Below are positions 44,609-56,233 of a stretch of 64,000 nucleotides of DNA, one piece after another. Within the stretch, counting starts at the first letter, position 1; each line of letters starts with the position of its first letter. The notes beneath the pieces are model-generated. The model did no database searches. It was not told the origin of the DNA and worked only from the letters and a program-made list of their open reading frames with translations. Source of the DNA: Arachnopeziza araneosa. Its lineage: Eukaryota > Ascomycota > Leotiomycetes > Helotiales > Arachnopezizaceae. The position numbers and the translations under genes are program-made. The stretch covers positions 1 through 64,000 of the forward strand of contig QYAI01000094.1 in assembly GCA_003988855.1 (NCBI GenBank), written 5' to 3'.

Positions 44609-46379
44609 TGGTGCAGTTTAGTTTGTACATGTGCTTGTGGAGGCGGGGACTCGGATTGGGTACCTTGACCACCCCACATATTCACAGTCACACGAAGCAC
44701 AATCGCGCTGGCCTTTCTCAATAAACGAAACCCATGATGATGTTCTCGACTAGTGATTACACGGTCTTTAGGGAAGACTTGTGGTTTGTCTTTTCCTTGT
44801 TACATTTGCACACACCTCGGATGGCATGGCGTTCACTGGACTTTGGGTGTCCAAGGTCTCTACTTATGACGCGCGTTGGCTTGTTACATATGGCTCCTTT
44901 GAAAGACCATTAGCTGGCTTCAGGGCAGTAGACAGAAGGTGCCCACAAAAATACAAGAATAATCCAATACCTTTTGACGTCGTGAAATTGCTTTTCTTGA
45001 AACTTGGTTTGTCACTTCATTGGACTTTCGCTTAACTCGTTCGATGAAACTAGAAGAGACGCCTTTCTGTTATTTCCTAGAACATTGCTTCGCAGTGTAG
45101 CAACTGTGCTTTATTTATCTTAATTATTAAGTTACTCGCAAGTTTCCTTCGTTTAAGTCGGACTTCACAGTCCAAAGGGAAGGCCAAGGCATCTGATAGC
45201 ACGAAAAAACTCTAGAGAGTCTTTCGGTCATATCATCCTCAACCATAACACTGCATTTGTTGCGTTCTTTTAGCTTGTCTGCTGGCTATTCATTCAATAT
45301 CGAGCCGTGTCAGTTAAGCACTCACAACGTATGCTACTTGTCTGATACGGATACTCGATGTCGACGGTATTGAAATTGATTTAGACTTGTGCTATGACGA
45401 TTGCGCCAATTATCACACTCACCACTGTCTTTGAACTTGCACTTAGCGGTTCCTTTTCGCGGTCTGACCAAAGGGTCAGGTTTCATTAAATCACAAGAGC
45501 AGCTTCTGAATATGCTTACGAGTCTATTGATCCTCAATATTCTTTAGATACTTGACTCGTGAGCTTCTAGCTTTGCCTTCTTCGCCCCTCCTGCCTTGCC
45601 TGACACCCTTGATTCAGCTGCCTCCCTTTTTCAGTTTGGACAGTTTTTCATTTGGCTATGATTTCAAGTGCTGTTTCTGGAAGGGCAGATCTAACAAAAG
45701 CCATGATTATTTGATAGTGAAATGAACGGAGTGGGAAACTTTATTTGCACTTTATGGATGGGCTCCTGATGGACCTGGATTCGATTCGGATGACAGTTAT
45801 GTGTGGCGAATTATATCTTCGAGTCTGTGAAATGTGATGGGCAGGAGAGTTAAGCTCACAGCTAAACCCCGAATGAAGATAAGTGTAGCTGATCCTGTGT
45901 AGTACTTCATTCGAGTTTGCAGGGACTGAGTCAGATTGCCTACCAGTTCTTCCTTCCAGGCTGTGGTAAATTCTAAGTTTCGTCAAAGAGATGCTTCCTT
46001 TACTTTAATCTTGGGGATTTCTTGACAGTGCCTTGATGGAACTTTTGAGATTTGAATCGTTGGAGGGGACCAATGCACATGACAGAACATCACATCACAT
46101 CACATCCTGACTCTTGAAGCAAGAGATTAGTTCAGTTCTTCATTGTGTTGCATCCATCCCAATGCAATGACCTAGCAATCGAAGTTGACGCCCGTCCACC
46201 CAACCATGAAAAACGCACCAAGCAACCAGCAACCCAACTACATCCCACCCCAATCCTCCCCTCCCTTCCTGCTTTCTTGTTTTCCATCTATCACCAAGAG
46301 TAACTTTCCATGAGTAAGAAGATGATTTCGTATCGTATGGAGATCGAAAGGAGTTGGAATAGGTCATGTAGGGAGTTGC
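44609..46379. other. Intergenic, 1.8 kb
   Basis: No gene or RNA recognised between SKP1 and the eL39 gene. A short ATCAC repeat (CATCACATCACATC, near 46087) is present. Nothing else is seen. Confidence 0.4.
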
Positions 46380-46796
46380 TCAGATGCCGATGCGGGTCTT
46401 TCGCCAATGTCTTCTCTTGGCATTATATCTGTCGTTGACGTTAGTTTGTGGTTCCAGAATCTTGGTGATCAGGGTATCCTAAGGAAGGACTCGTCGTAGA
46501 GAGTGACCGTTGAGGGGTAAAGTTCAATCGTACCTGATGGTATTACCGGTTCTCATGCGAATCCATTGAGGGATAGGTCTGTTTTGCTTTTGGGCTCTGG
46601 CGAGCTTTTGCTTCGTGCGGAAAGACTTGTGGCTCTGTAGAAAGTCATCAGCCTCTGCTTCTCAGTCTCAAAATCTATCATTCAACTGGTGTTCAGCAGC
46701 CCCTCCCCATGCCTTATTCCTCGCAGCAATCGCAGTAGAAGCCCGTAGTATCCTCCAATAAGATAATACAAGAGTATCAGGGGAACATACCGGCAT
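46380..46796 (-). CDS. rpl39: 60S ribosomal protein L39 (eL39)
   Basis: Smallest core protein of the large subunit, lining the exit tunnel. Exons 46796-46791, 46634-46534 and 46428-46380 give 51 residues, exactly the family length. The product begins MPSHKSFRTKQKLARAQK, continues NRPIPQWIRMRTGNTIRYN and ends AKRRHWRKTRIGI. Exon 1 holds only the codons ATG CCG before a GTATGT donor. No single reading frame covers the gene, so ORF-based callers would miss it. A TCACGTGAT element lies upstream. The gene diverges from ARL1. Confidence 0.96.
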
Positions 46797-47229
46797 CGTG
46801 ACGAAGTCGTGGTGTCGAGTCTCGGTTTTGTCGTCGTAATCAACTTCCTTCGTCAAGAATTCAATATCGAATTTTCAGGTTCTGTGGGCTCCACTGTGCA
46901 AGAGCAACCAATGGGGAGATGTCGCTTATAATCACGTGACACAGCCACTGCTATGTCAGCAAGGCCCAAATTGGATAAGGCGTGGCGGTCTGGGAAAGCG
47001 GAGCCGGTGAGGCTGCTATCCGGAGATTGTTGGCTGTGAGCATTTGAAATCTAGAGGCAGAAAGACTCGATGGCGATTTGAACACCTATCCTTCCCAGCA
47101 AGGCAGCAGAAAATATTCCTATTAAACGAGTGCTCCGCAATACTGACAGGCTCTGCAGAGCAAGATCAGTCAAAGTAATAACACTAAGAGTCAATAAGCA
47201 GAAGGTCCTGGCGAGGATAGCTCTTCAAG
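46797..47229. other. Divergent promoter eL39/ARL1
   Basis: Intergenic region between two start codons pointing apart. Apart from the CACGTG element nothing specific is seen. Confidence 0.45.
46931..46939 (-). promoter_or_regulatory. TCACGTGAT element upstream of eL39
   Basis: On the minus strand it reads TCACGTGAT, identical to the element upstream of uL1, and lies 135 bp before the eL39 start codon. It sits in the 433-bp divergent promoter shared with ARL1. Confidence 0.5.
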
Positions 47230-47996
47230 ATGGGCGGGTGGATGTCGAGGATGTCGACGCTGTTCGCGAAGAAGGAGATACGGATATTGATTCTTGGACT
47301 GGTATGATAATCTTACCTCTTGATTATGGAGGAACCTTTACTTATGGAAGTTGTTCAGGATAATGCCGGGAAAACAACCCTTCTTTACAGATTAAAGGTC
47401 CACCACCCCGTTACAGCACTCTTGAGGGTTGTTGTTAACTATAGTTATAAAGATTGGAGAAGTCGTTACTACGATACCGACAATAGGATTCAACGTCGAA
47501 TCTGTAACATACAAGAACCTTAATTTCAATGTTTGGGTTTGTTTACACCAACTACCCTCTAAGTCCTTTCTAATTGTTCGATAGGACCTAGGAGGCCAAA
47601 CCTCGATTCGACCTTACTGGAGATGTTACTATGCCAATACAGCAGCAGTCATCTTTGTAATCGACTCAACAGATATCGACCGTCTAGGAACAGCTTCAGA
47701 AGAACTAGCAGCTATGTTAAATGAAGACGAGCTGAAAGAGGCAGCTCTCCTCGTGTTTGCGAATAAACAAGACCAACCCGGTGCGAAGGGCGCCGGAGAC
47801 ATTAGTGAGGCGTTAAGGTTAGGAGAGCTTAGGAACCGAAATTGGAGTATTGTAGCATGTAGTGCAGTAGATGGGACGGGTGTGGATGAGGGCATGGACT
47901 GGCTTGTGGTAAGAATTTTTCCTTACGTTTTAGAAAGAGAGAGAAAAAGCACGCTGCTAATTTGTGGTATAGGAGACGGTAAAGGAAGAGAACTGA
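47230..47996 (+). CDS. arl1: ARL1, ARF-like small GTPase
   Basis: Golgi/trans-Golgi GTPase that recruits GRIP-domain tethers. Exons 47230-47301, 47359-47397, 47453-47536, 47585-47908 and 47973-47996 give 180 residues. MGG at the start supplies the Gly2 for N-myristoylation. The nucleotide-binding motifs are GLDNAGKT (residues 23-30, split by intron 1), WDLGGQ (65-70, split by intron 3) and NKQD (125-128). PTIGFNVESVTYKNLNFNVWDLGGQTSIRPYWRCYY (landmark) is typical of ARL1. The last exon encodes only ETVKEEN. The N-terminus MGGWMSRMSTLFAKKEIRIL is amphipathic as expected. Confidence 0.96.
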
Positions 47997-48756
47997 AATA
48001 ATTCAGTCCGAGGTGTAACATAATCCGGGAGCTATTTTGGTGCATAACTGGAGTAGGAGGCGCCCCATGTGAGAAGGCTGGATAGCATTTATGAGAGCTA
48101 GTATCATCATGACAGCGACGACATGCAGCGGAATAAACATTTTGGCGATAACCACTTGAAACAGAGGGATTGCCTTGAAATACAGAACCATCAAACATGT
48201 GACGGGGCAACTAAGCCTAGCCCCGCAAGCTGCAGGGCATAGGCGGGAAAAATGGATATTTTGCATTCGAAAGACCATCTATACAGTTGCTGTTGTGGCT
48301 GATTTTCTAAGCTGATTTGAGAGCGTTTCGTGCGGTGGCCGACAGCTTTAATATCAAAACGAGGCTTCAGTCATGATCACATCAATCTGATTCTCAGCCT
48401 CTTTTGAAAATTTATTTATGGGTAATAATGCTTGCGATGTGGCAACTTCTTGGAAGATGAGATCCCGTAAGCATTCCATTTGACAAAGCAGCACTACTCA
48501 TTCAGCACTTTTCGCCTGCGGCCGGCCATGAAGTTTCTGTTCAATATTACGCCGGTAAGCTGATATGAGTGACTTTTAGTCCAAGTAGATATATGCTTAT
48601 TCCATATGACATTTGCATTCATACTTCTCATTATTTGGCTTCTTCACATCCAACTCACCATTTCAACTCTAGATTTCGGTCAAAGACTTTATACATTCCT
48701 TATCCCAAGTTAAGCTGAGAAGTTGCAATCCGGTTCCACCCATCATTCTACCAAAA
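47997..48756. other. Intergenic
   Basis: No gene supported between ARL1 and the GNAT gene. Minus-strand frames here have no family match. Confidence 0.4.
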
Positions 48757-49430
48757 ATGCAGTCCATCATTTACCTAGCAGATCGAGACCAAGTGATTGA
48801 GGTTCTTAATGTAGCGATGCAACATGATCGGCTTGGTCGATATATTCAATTCGACGCCTATAATCTACCTAATACGCCGGTCATCAATCTCGAACAATCC
48901 ATAACGTTTTGGCACCATCTTCTCGACTCTCTGTACGATGCAGGTGCAATATTTACAGGAACGCTAGATGCTGGAGGAGTGTCTGTTTGGTATAAGATCT
49001 GTGAATATAAAGTAGACTATGAGAACTAATATTCTATCTTAATAGGTGCCCACCAAACTTCGTCTGGCCCGAGGAGACAGGACCATATCTTTCTTCGGCT
49101 ATGCAAGAATTTGGCGCTATTGGAGAGGCGGCCAAACATCGCCGCCTGGGAGATTCGCCATATTGGTACCTCTTTCTCATCGGTCGTGATCCTTCCTACG
49201 GGGGAAAGTCCGTTGCTCCCCGAATTATCGAACCCTTCTTACAGAAGGCTAGACAGGATGGACTTCCTCTATGGTTGGAGGCCACGAATGAACGCTCGAA
49301 GAAGGTTTATGAATCCCTTGGTTTCAGTGTGGCTGAGGAGCTGAGGATTGGAAAGGGGAAGTGTAATGAGACGGGCGAGTTGGTTGATGGCGGTGAAGGA
49401 GTGAAGATATGGGCTATGGTTGCTTATTAA
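48757..49430 (+). CDS. GNAT-family N-acetyltransferase-like protein
   Basis: Two exons, 48757-48989 and 49046-49430, give 205 residues. The second half has the acetyl-CoA binding fold signature: PYWYLFLIGRDPSYGGKSVAPRIIEPFLQKARQDGLPLWLEATNERSKKVYESLGFSV (landmark), that is beta-4, the pyrophosphate loop, alpha-3 and the beta-5/alpha-4 pair. The usual Q/R-x-x-G-x-G/A loop is relaxed here to YGGKSVA. The N-terminal half is diverged. The acceptor substrate is unknown. Confidence 0.82.
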
Positions 49431-50677
49431 AGTATGAAGCTCTGGGACGTTGAGGATCGGGTGTATATGGAGTATTGGGAGATCTTGCTGCTGGTCTGAT
49501 TAATTAAGGAGTTGAAGGAACAATAGAACTAGACGGGACGGCATGATACACTACATGCCTAGATATTAAATACATCAGATAGACTATATTTCGATCCAGG
49601 AGATCCGTTTCCTCCAAGAAAGTCGGAAAGAAGAATGGAATGCTCACGTGCCCGATTTCCATCAAGCAGGCGGGCTCCGATAGCCGGACCAGGAGTGAGA
49701 TTTGATCACGGCTTCTTCCAGGGTTTAAGCTTCAAAATGTACGGGAATAAGCTGTTTTTTATTTCTGATCGTCGTGTTTTGTGATTATAGAGACTACATA
49801 TATCGCGTCATGTGTCCGATCAAGCCCTTTCAAGGCCGAGATTAAATGGCTGCTGCTGAAAGTAAGCACTGCACAGGGTGTGTGTTAAAGGACATAGTCA
49901 GTTGCGTGTGGGCCATTCAAGGCTGTTCAGAGGGACTTTGAGCTTAATGCTTTTGTTGCAGCTTCGCACTCAGAACTGAGATTGAGATAGGTAGGCTTCA
50001 TAAGATTTCTATTGTAGAACCACCAGTAATTACGCAGAGAAGATCTTGGAAGTATATCCGATGATAAGTACCCTATGGTGGCATCAAGCAAAATCAAATG
50101 TGAAATGGAGCCTGAGCAGCGTTAAGCATTGCGTCACTCTAGGACAAGCATTTCATCATGATCCGGAGAAGTCCTGAACAGGAAGTCGCCTACTCCAATG
50201 GCGATGAGACATTATACATATTTAGAGGGGCCTATACAAGTAATTGTGGGCAAAGAAATGGTGTATAAAAGAGATTTTGCAAAATAATCGCAATCCAAGC
50301 AGGACGTAAATAGTGACGCAATATGTGGTACGTTTGACAAGGGTAGCTCCATTGTTGGATGCCGGGCCGTGAGTAAGGGACAGCTGCCTATGGAATGTCC
50401 TCAATCCGCATTCAAGCCCCACTGGATCAGGATCGAGACCGTCAAAACTGACAAATGTCTTGTAAACTCGTCTTCTGTGATTGGTTATTCCTAAGCTCGC
50501 CACAGGCTTTGCGTTCCTGGAGGCTCTCCCGAACATATATAGAGCTCTCCCCACCTGTTTGCTCCTAAGCTCTTCTGATATAGGGACACTTCTTTGTTCT
50601 AGCATATCATCTAGAATTCTTACAAGTCTATATTAACTCCTCCTATCATTCTATCCATCCATCCATCATCAGCAATC
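49431..50677. other. Intergenic, catalase promoter
   Basis: Promoter of the catalase gene with TATATAG at 50536-50542, about 136 bp before the start codon. A 127-codon minus frame (50222-50605) is not supported as a gene. Confidence 0.45.
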
Positions 50678-52257
50678 ATGGTTGCCGACGACAAGCCTGC
50701 GTCTACTTTCAAGTACTCGGAGCAGCCCTTTTACACTACGTCCAACGGATGTCCAGTGGCGAGCCCAGAGGCCTTCCAGAGAGTTGGACAGAATGGCCCC
50801 CTCTTACTTCAGGACTTCCACTTGATTGATTTGCTGGCTCATTTCGATCGTGAAAGAATCCCAGAGCGTGTTGTGCACGCAAAGGGTGCTGGTGCTTATG
50901 GAGGTATTTAACACTGGACAGCTATGCCACACATGACTCTAACACTTCTTTAGAGTTCGAGGTCACACATGATATCAGCGATATCACTTCTATTCACATG
51001 TTGAGCAAAGTTGGGCAGAAGACTCCAACCGTTGCTCGTTTCTCGACTGTCGGCGGAGAAAAAGGCTCTGCTGATACTGCTCGTGACCCTCGAGGATTCT
51101 CTATCAAGTTTTATACTGAGGAAGGTAATTGGGATTGGGTTTATAACAACACCCCCATCTTCTTCCTCCGTGATCCCACCAAGTTTCCGCTCTTCATTCA
51201 CACCCAGAAGCGGAATCCTCAGACCAACTTGAAAGATGCTACCATGTTCTGGGACTATCTTTCAACTCACCAAGAAGCTATTCACCAGGTTATGCACCTA
51301 TTCAGTGACCGTGGAACGCCATACTCATACCGACATATGAACGGCTATTCTGGACACACGCATAAGTGGACTAAACCAGATGGAACATTTAATTATGTTC
51401 AAATTCATCTCAAGACTGACCAAGGGTCCAAGACATTTACCAACGAAGAAGCCGGGAAAATGGCTGCGGAAAACCCAGACTGGAACACTCAAGATCTATT
51501 CGATAGCATCCAGAAAGGCGATTATCCCAGCTGGACGGTGTATGTTCAGGTTCTCTCACCAGAACAAGCCGAGAAATTCCGCTGGAACATATTTGATTTG
51601 ACCAAAGTCTGGCCGCAGAAGGAGGTCCCACTCAGACCTTTCGGCAAGTTCACACTCAACAAGAACGTCGAAAACTACTTTGCGGAGATCGAGCAAGTAG
51701 CATTCTCACCTTCTCATTTAGTCCCAGGCGTTGAGCCCTCCGCCGACCCAGTCCTTCAATCCCGTCTCTTCTCCTACCCTGACACTCATCGTCATCGTTT
51801 AGGAGTCAATTATCAACAAATCCCAGTCAACGCTCCTCTCAGAGCCTTCAACCCCTTTCAACGCGATGGTGCCATGGCCGTAAATGGCAACTACGGCGCG
51901 AATCCCAACTATCCCTCTTCTTACCGTGGCCTAACATACAAGCCTGTCAAGGTGACCAACGACCACGAGAAGTGGGCGGGTGCTGCCGTCTCATTCTTGT
52001 CCGAAGTTACATCTGAGGATTATGTCCAAGCGAAGGGCTTGTGGGATGTCCTGGGTAAGCAGGCTGGTCAACAAGAAAACTTCGTGGGCAATGTGGCAGG
52101 TCATTTGAGTGCCGCTAAGGAGGATACGCGGAAGAGGACGTATGAGATGTTTAGTCGAGTGGATAAGGAGCTGGGTGCCAAAATTGCTGCTGAAACCGAG
52201 AAGTTGGCGCCTGCTCCGGGCAGTAAGGCCGCGGGGAGTGCGCAGAGTAGATTGTAG
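50678..52257 (+). CDS. Monofunctional heme catalase, small-subunit type, with PTS1
   Basis: Dismutates hydrogen peroxide to water and oxygen. Exons 50678-50903 and 50954-52257 give 509 residues, as expected for clade-3 small-subunit catalases. The distal active-site His is His67 in FDRERIPERVVHAKGAGAYG; the distal Asn is in YNNTPIFFLRDP (about residues 140-141); the proximal heme ligand is Tyr350 in RLFSYPDTHRHRLG. The last three residues are SRL, a peroxisomal targeting signal type 1, preceded by a flexible Ala/Gly-rich tail. It is therefore probably the peroxisomal enzyme that removes peroxide from fatty-acid oxidation. Confidence 0.95.
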
Positions 52258-52470
52258 ATGCTTGCATTCAAGATTCGAGAATATCGAATAACGGAAGATT
52301 GAGATGAATTCATGAGAAATTCAGAGAGAAATCCAAGATATTCCATAGAATATAACTGTTTTAAGACAACCGACCATTCATATCCTTTTTAATCCGATAT
52401 GCTAAAATATTGTAATCCAACTCACCAAATATCTCTCACCAGCTCATCTGTTACCATTTCTTTATCCAGA

Positions 52471-53787
52471 TCAAAAAATAGTCAACATATTCGGCGGACT
52501 AGCCACGCCTCCAGGAACGTTACAAACCTCGCTAGCCACAAAGAAACTCCACCTCTTCGCACTCTTACAATGCTCAGCCAACGCTTCTAGGTCGAACAGC
52601 TCACCGATCGGCATGCCCCAGCCTGCGAGGAGGATTTCATGGAGAGAGTACTCTTTCTGTGTTGCTTTGATGGCCACGTGTATTAGTTCTGAGTCTAGCT
52701 GAATGAAAATGGAGATGGAGAGACGGTACGTACGCCAGCATTCAAAACTCGGTTGATCGCCCGCAACGGCTGCAAAATTCTCCCAGATCCACTGGGCCAT
52801 CTCCATACTCTGCTCTACTCCGGCAAAAGAGGGTGGGTTAATGGTCTTCAGCTGTGTTAATTCAGTCTCTGTGAGGGCGGCTTGGGATGAGAGGTAGCCG
52901 CTGCGGATGAGGAGGATGTCGCCGAAGTGGATGCTGGTTCCTTGGGATGCAGCAACGGCGAGGAGATGTGAAAGGGGGATCGATGTGCTGGTGAAAGAGT
53001 TGTAGGGGATTGGAGGGTTTTGGGAGAGTCGCCAGCTGTGGTAGTCGAGGAGGATGCCACGGCCTACGATGCCTCTTTTTGCTATTTCTGAGGTGAAAAT
53101 TAGTCTACCATTTTAAGAACGAGAATGGGGAACTTTTTACCTTGGATTCCTAATACTGTACTCTTTCCGTCTTTCGTCACATTACCGGGTTGGAAGCCCT
53201 CTCCGTGAATATCCTCCAATGTGACTCCGTTATAAAAGAGTTCCTCCTCTTGATAGGCAAAATGGCGGAGCCCATCCCATTGAGAGCTAATCTGTGTGTT
53301 AAAAGTCCATATATCGTCATTAACCGTCCGGGGGGCTTTATGGATCATCTCTTGATGGAAAAGAGCGCGATTAAAGAAAGCCTTTTGAGAGGAGGTTTGG
53401 GCCGAGAGAGGCCAGTTGACTGATATTCTGATGGCTATTAGAAAGAAGACATCAAAAACTGACGAGCTGAAAATAAACCTGAATAAATTATTGATCATAG
53501 AAAAGTTAGGAAGTGGCTGCTCTACTGACTTCAGAAAGTGATAAACCTATCTACCGAGATGTGACATGTACTTTAGAAACAAGAGAAAAGACCTTCTACC
53601 TTACACCACTTCTTATCTCATTCTTTGCAGCAGAAGCTACTCTCTCATCTGTAAGTCTATTCAGAGCTCCAAGCTCATCTTTCTCTCCATATAAACCCCA
53701 AGCTGAGAGACGCGGGTTGCCTTCCCTTAATGGAAGTGCTGCAAATGGAGGTATGCTGTTTTTATCCCAAGGGCCTTGATAACTCAT
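52471..53787 (-). CDS. Cyclase-family (kynurenine formamidase-like) metal hydrolase
   Basis: Protein of the putative cyclase family (PF04199 type). Exons 53787-53600, 53427-53141, 53087-52734 and 52664-52471 give 340 residues. The motifs seen are GALNRLTDERVASAAKNEIRSGVR, ISVNWPLS, the fungal active-site block SQWDGLRHFAYQEE with its HxGTHxD-like metal ligands relaxed, KRGIVGRGILLDYH, GDILLIRSGY and SFECWPTQKEYSLHEILLAGWGMPIGELFDLEALAEHC (landmark). There is no signal peptide. Likely a cytosolic metal-dependent hydrolase of an unknown amide or lactone. The long first intron (172 nt) lies in the 5' part. Confidence 0.87.
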
Positions 53788-54767
53788 TTTGATGATGTTG
53801 GAAAGTGTGACAATCCTTATATCTATGTTCTTCAGAAATTATGATATTCGAGTAAAGTAAAGAAAGGGAGTGAGGGGAAGTGGGGGCTCGGCAGGCGGGG
53901 TTTTGCCGAGCGAAGTTGTCGCTACCCCTTTGTTTCCATTGTAAACAGTGCCTCTTCGAATGGCTATCACTTTTAGTTTTGAGACTGAGGGTTTCTAGTT
54001 CTCAGATACTGAGCGGCATATCTTAGGATGACAAGTGTGACTCATTCTTCGTACTCCTTAACGGGAGTATCCTCGTTCACTACAGCGCCAGTAGATCCCT
54101 AGCTCATATCAGAATTGCTCAATGCAGAAGTGTAATGTCCGGCCAAGTGACCACTTCTTCCCGCATTACACAGATGTGCTACTGGAATTAAAGATTGCGA
54201 GGCTTGTGCTTAGAAAGGATGTAGCACTATGAGGTAGCCGCTGTGCAAGATAAGGTTGAGCTGTAGGTGCTCTTAACTTACGAAGCCTGAACTTAAACCA
54301 CTGTCCCTTTTCGCGACCGAAACTGACGTGATGTTTCTATCATCGTCGTGCCCTTCTATTTGACACTAGTAGGTTTTGCTAATGAAACTTTCGGTTTCCT
54401 CCGATTAAAAAAGGGCAGATGCGTTTACAATGAGAAGGTCAAATATTTGATTCTTGACATTCTGGATTACTAAAATCCTGGTAACAAATGAAATCGCTCA
54501 TAATCATGCTACAATGATCAAACCATTCCCCGATCGCCATCGTTTGATTTTCGTTCCGGAAACAAATGACAGAGTTATTTGCAAAGCTGAGATGCAGGTA
54601 GATCATTAAGTAGAGTTGAGAACATTGTGCTACTCTTCAACGTAGTCTTCAGGCTATTCCAATGCGACCGAGGTTTCCGAGAGTTAATTCCTCCGTTGTC
54701 CTATCATCAACACGGGGTACAGCAGCATATTGTCAAAACCTTGGTTTGTCGTCCTCGTAGAATAATT
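53788..54767. other. Intergenic, 1 kb
   Basis: No gene, RNA or repeat recognised. Confidence 0.4.
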
Positions 54768-55200
54768 CTATGAGAAGCTCACAAACTTCGGATCCCTTGG
54801 CCTCCCATCCGGACCGATATTGTTCTTCGCAAATCGTCCCTCTGTGTATATCCTCCTCGCCTCATCAAAGTTGACCCTCCGGTTCTTCATGATCTTCTGT
54901 ATCTCCCGTTTGCTAGCCACATCAAGTCCTGCCCTTGAGTCTCCATCCGCGATATTCCCTGAAAGGTCAAAGTCTGAAGATGACAATCCGGACTCGATAT
55001 CGTTTGCGAAGGAAGAGGGGAGGCGGGAGTAAAGATACGAGGAGCCTGGTAGGGAAGGCATGTATTGAAGCCAGGTAGAACGAGTGAGATAGAGAACTGC
55101 AGTAGCTGTTAGTCAAGGAGCTTAAGTATTCATGAATGCGAAGCTTACCGGAAGAGAGGACGAGGAGTACGAAGACGGAACTGTAAAGGAGGTACCCCAT
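54768..55200 (-). CDS. Small conserved single-pass membrane protein
   Basis: Exons 55200-55149 and 55096-54768 give 126 residues. The N-terminus MGYLLYSSVFVLLVLSSVLY is a signal anchor or signal peptide. The C-terminal part has a conserved-looking motif: SKREIQKIMKNRRVNFDEARRIYTEGRFAKNNIGPDGRPRDPKFVSFS (landmark, residues about 80-126). I recall this pattern from small uncharacterised fungal proteins but cannot name a function. The mid region is Ser/Asp-rich. Located 309 bp from the divergent eL28 gene. Confidence 0.72.
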
Positions 55201-55508
55201 CTTTTCGAAGGTGGATTTGATCGCAGGGACCGCGAGGTTTAAGTGAGAAGAATGATGAAGCCGCTAAATCAAGATAACTTTGAGTGCATGAAAACACGGT
55301 TACAAAGGAGAGTGGTCAGCTCATCGACGCTTCATGCCGACGTGATGAGTTTCAATGCGGGCGCAGCTGACGAGGCAGACCAACAAGGTTTAGGAAGGCG
55401 CTAACCTTCGCTTCCCAACCCCTGTCAATCTTGACAGCCTCAATCGCACATTCAACATTTTGGTATCGAATATTGAAGACTTCTATTCTCGCGACATCAA
55501 TCACCAAC
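55201..55508. promoter_or_regulatory. Divergent promoter with ACGTGAT element before eL28
   Basis: CGACGTGAT at 55338-55346 lies 163 bp before the eL28 start and shares ACGTGAT with the elements upstream of uL1 and eL39. The rest of the region shows nothing further. Confidence 0.4.
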
Positions 55509-56233
55509 ATGTCACACCACTCGAGCCTAGTATCCGCAGATCTGATCTGGGAGGTTACTCGTACGTTCCCCGCGAAATGGTAGCGAAAGCAATTAGAAAG
55601 GGGCCAGGAGTGCTTGTTAATGGAATACGGATTCTGATTTATTCATTGCAGGCAGTCAGAATGCCTTCCTTGTGAAGCGCGCTTCAAGCGGAGGTGTCCA
55701 ATTCTCCCGTGACCCTCTCAACTTGACCAACCTCCATTCAAGAAAGGTATGATTCTGTGGTTTTAATTCATAAGACCCAAACTAATCGATTACTAGTATG
55801 CTGGTTTCGTCAACGACAAGGTATGGCAGAAAATGATGTGTTAGGAAATAAATGCTGATTGTGGATAGGCTGTTGGAGTTATTCCCGCTGAGGGTGAGAA
55901 GGGAGGTGTTACTTTGATCACAAAGAAGACCAAGCATCCCCAGAGACCAGCCGGTTCTATCGTCAAGACTACCCATGGCGGAAACAAGACTACAAGAAAG
56001 TGAGTGAAGACCAGCACCTTCAGAACTGATGAATGGATTCTAATAGCTATCTCAGGACATATAAGAGCATCGTCAGCAGCACTGCCAAGTCAGGATACCG
56101 AGCCGATCTCCGTTCAGAAGCCGTTGCCCGTGCATCCGCCATCCGTCTATCCCAGAAACCAAAGAAGGATGCTCCAGAGTCGAAGCCTCGTGGCACCAAG
56201 GCAAAGAAGGCTGCTGCTGAGAAGGAGGAATGA
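55509..56233 (+). CDS. rpl28: 60S ribosomal protein L28 (eL28)
   Basis: Large-subunit ribosomal protein present in most eukaryotes but absent from S. cerevisiae. Exons 55509-55560, 55652-55746, 55797-55820, 55869-55999 and 56056-56233 give 159 residues. The product begins MSHHSSLVSADLIWEVTRSQ and continues NAFLVKRASSGGVQFSRDPLNLTNLHSRKYAGFVNDKAVGV (landmark), with KTTHGGNKTTRKTYKS further on and a basic, Lys/Ala-rich tail ending AKKAAAEKEE. Exon 3 is only 24 nt. No single open frame covers the first half, so the gene is easy to miss. Confidence 0.94.

Noticed and set aside
50222..50605. 127-codon minus-strand frame upstream of catalase
   Set aside because: Overlaps the catalase TATA box and leader and has no family features.
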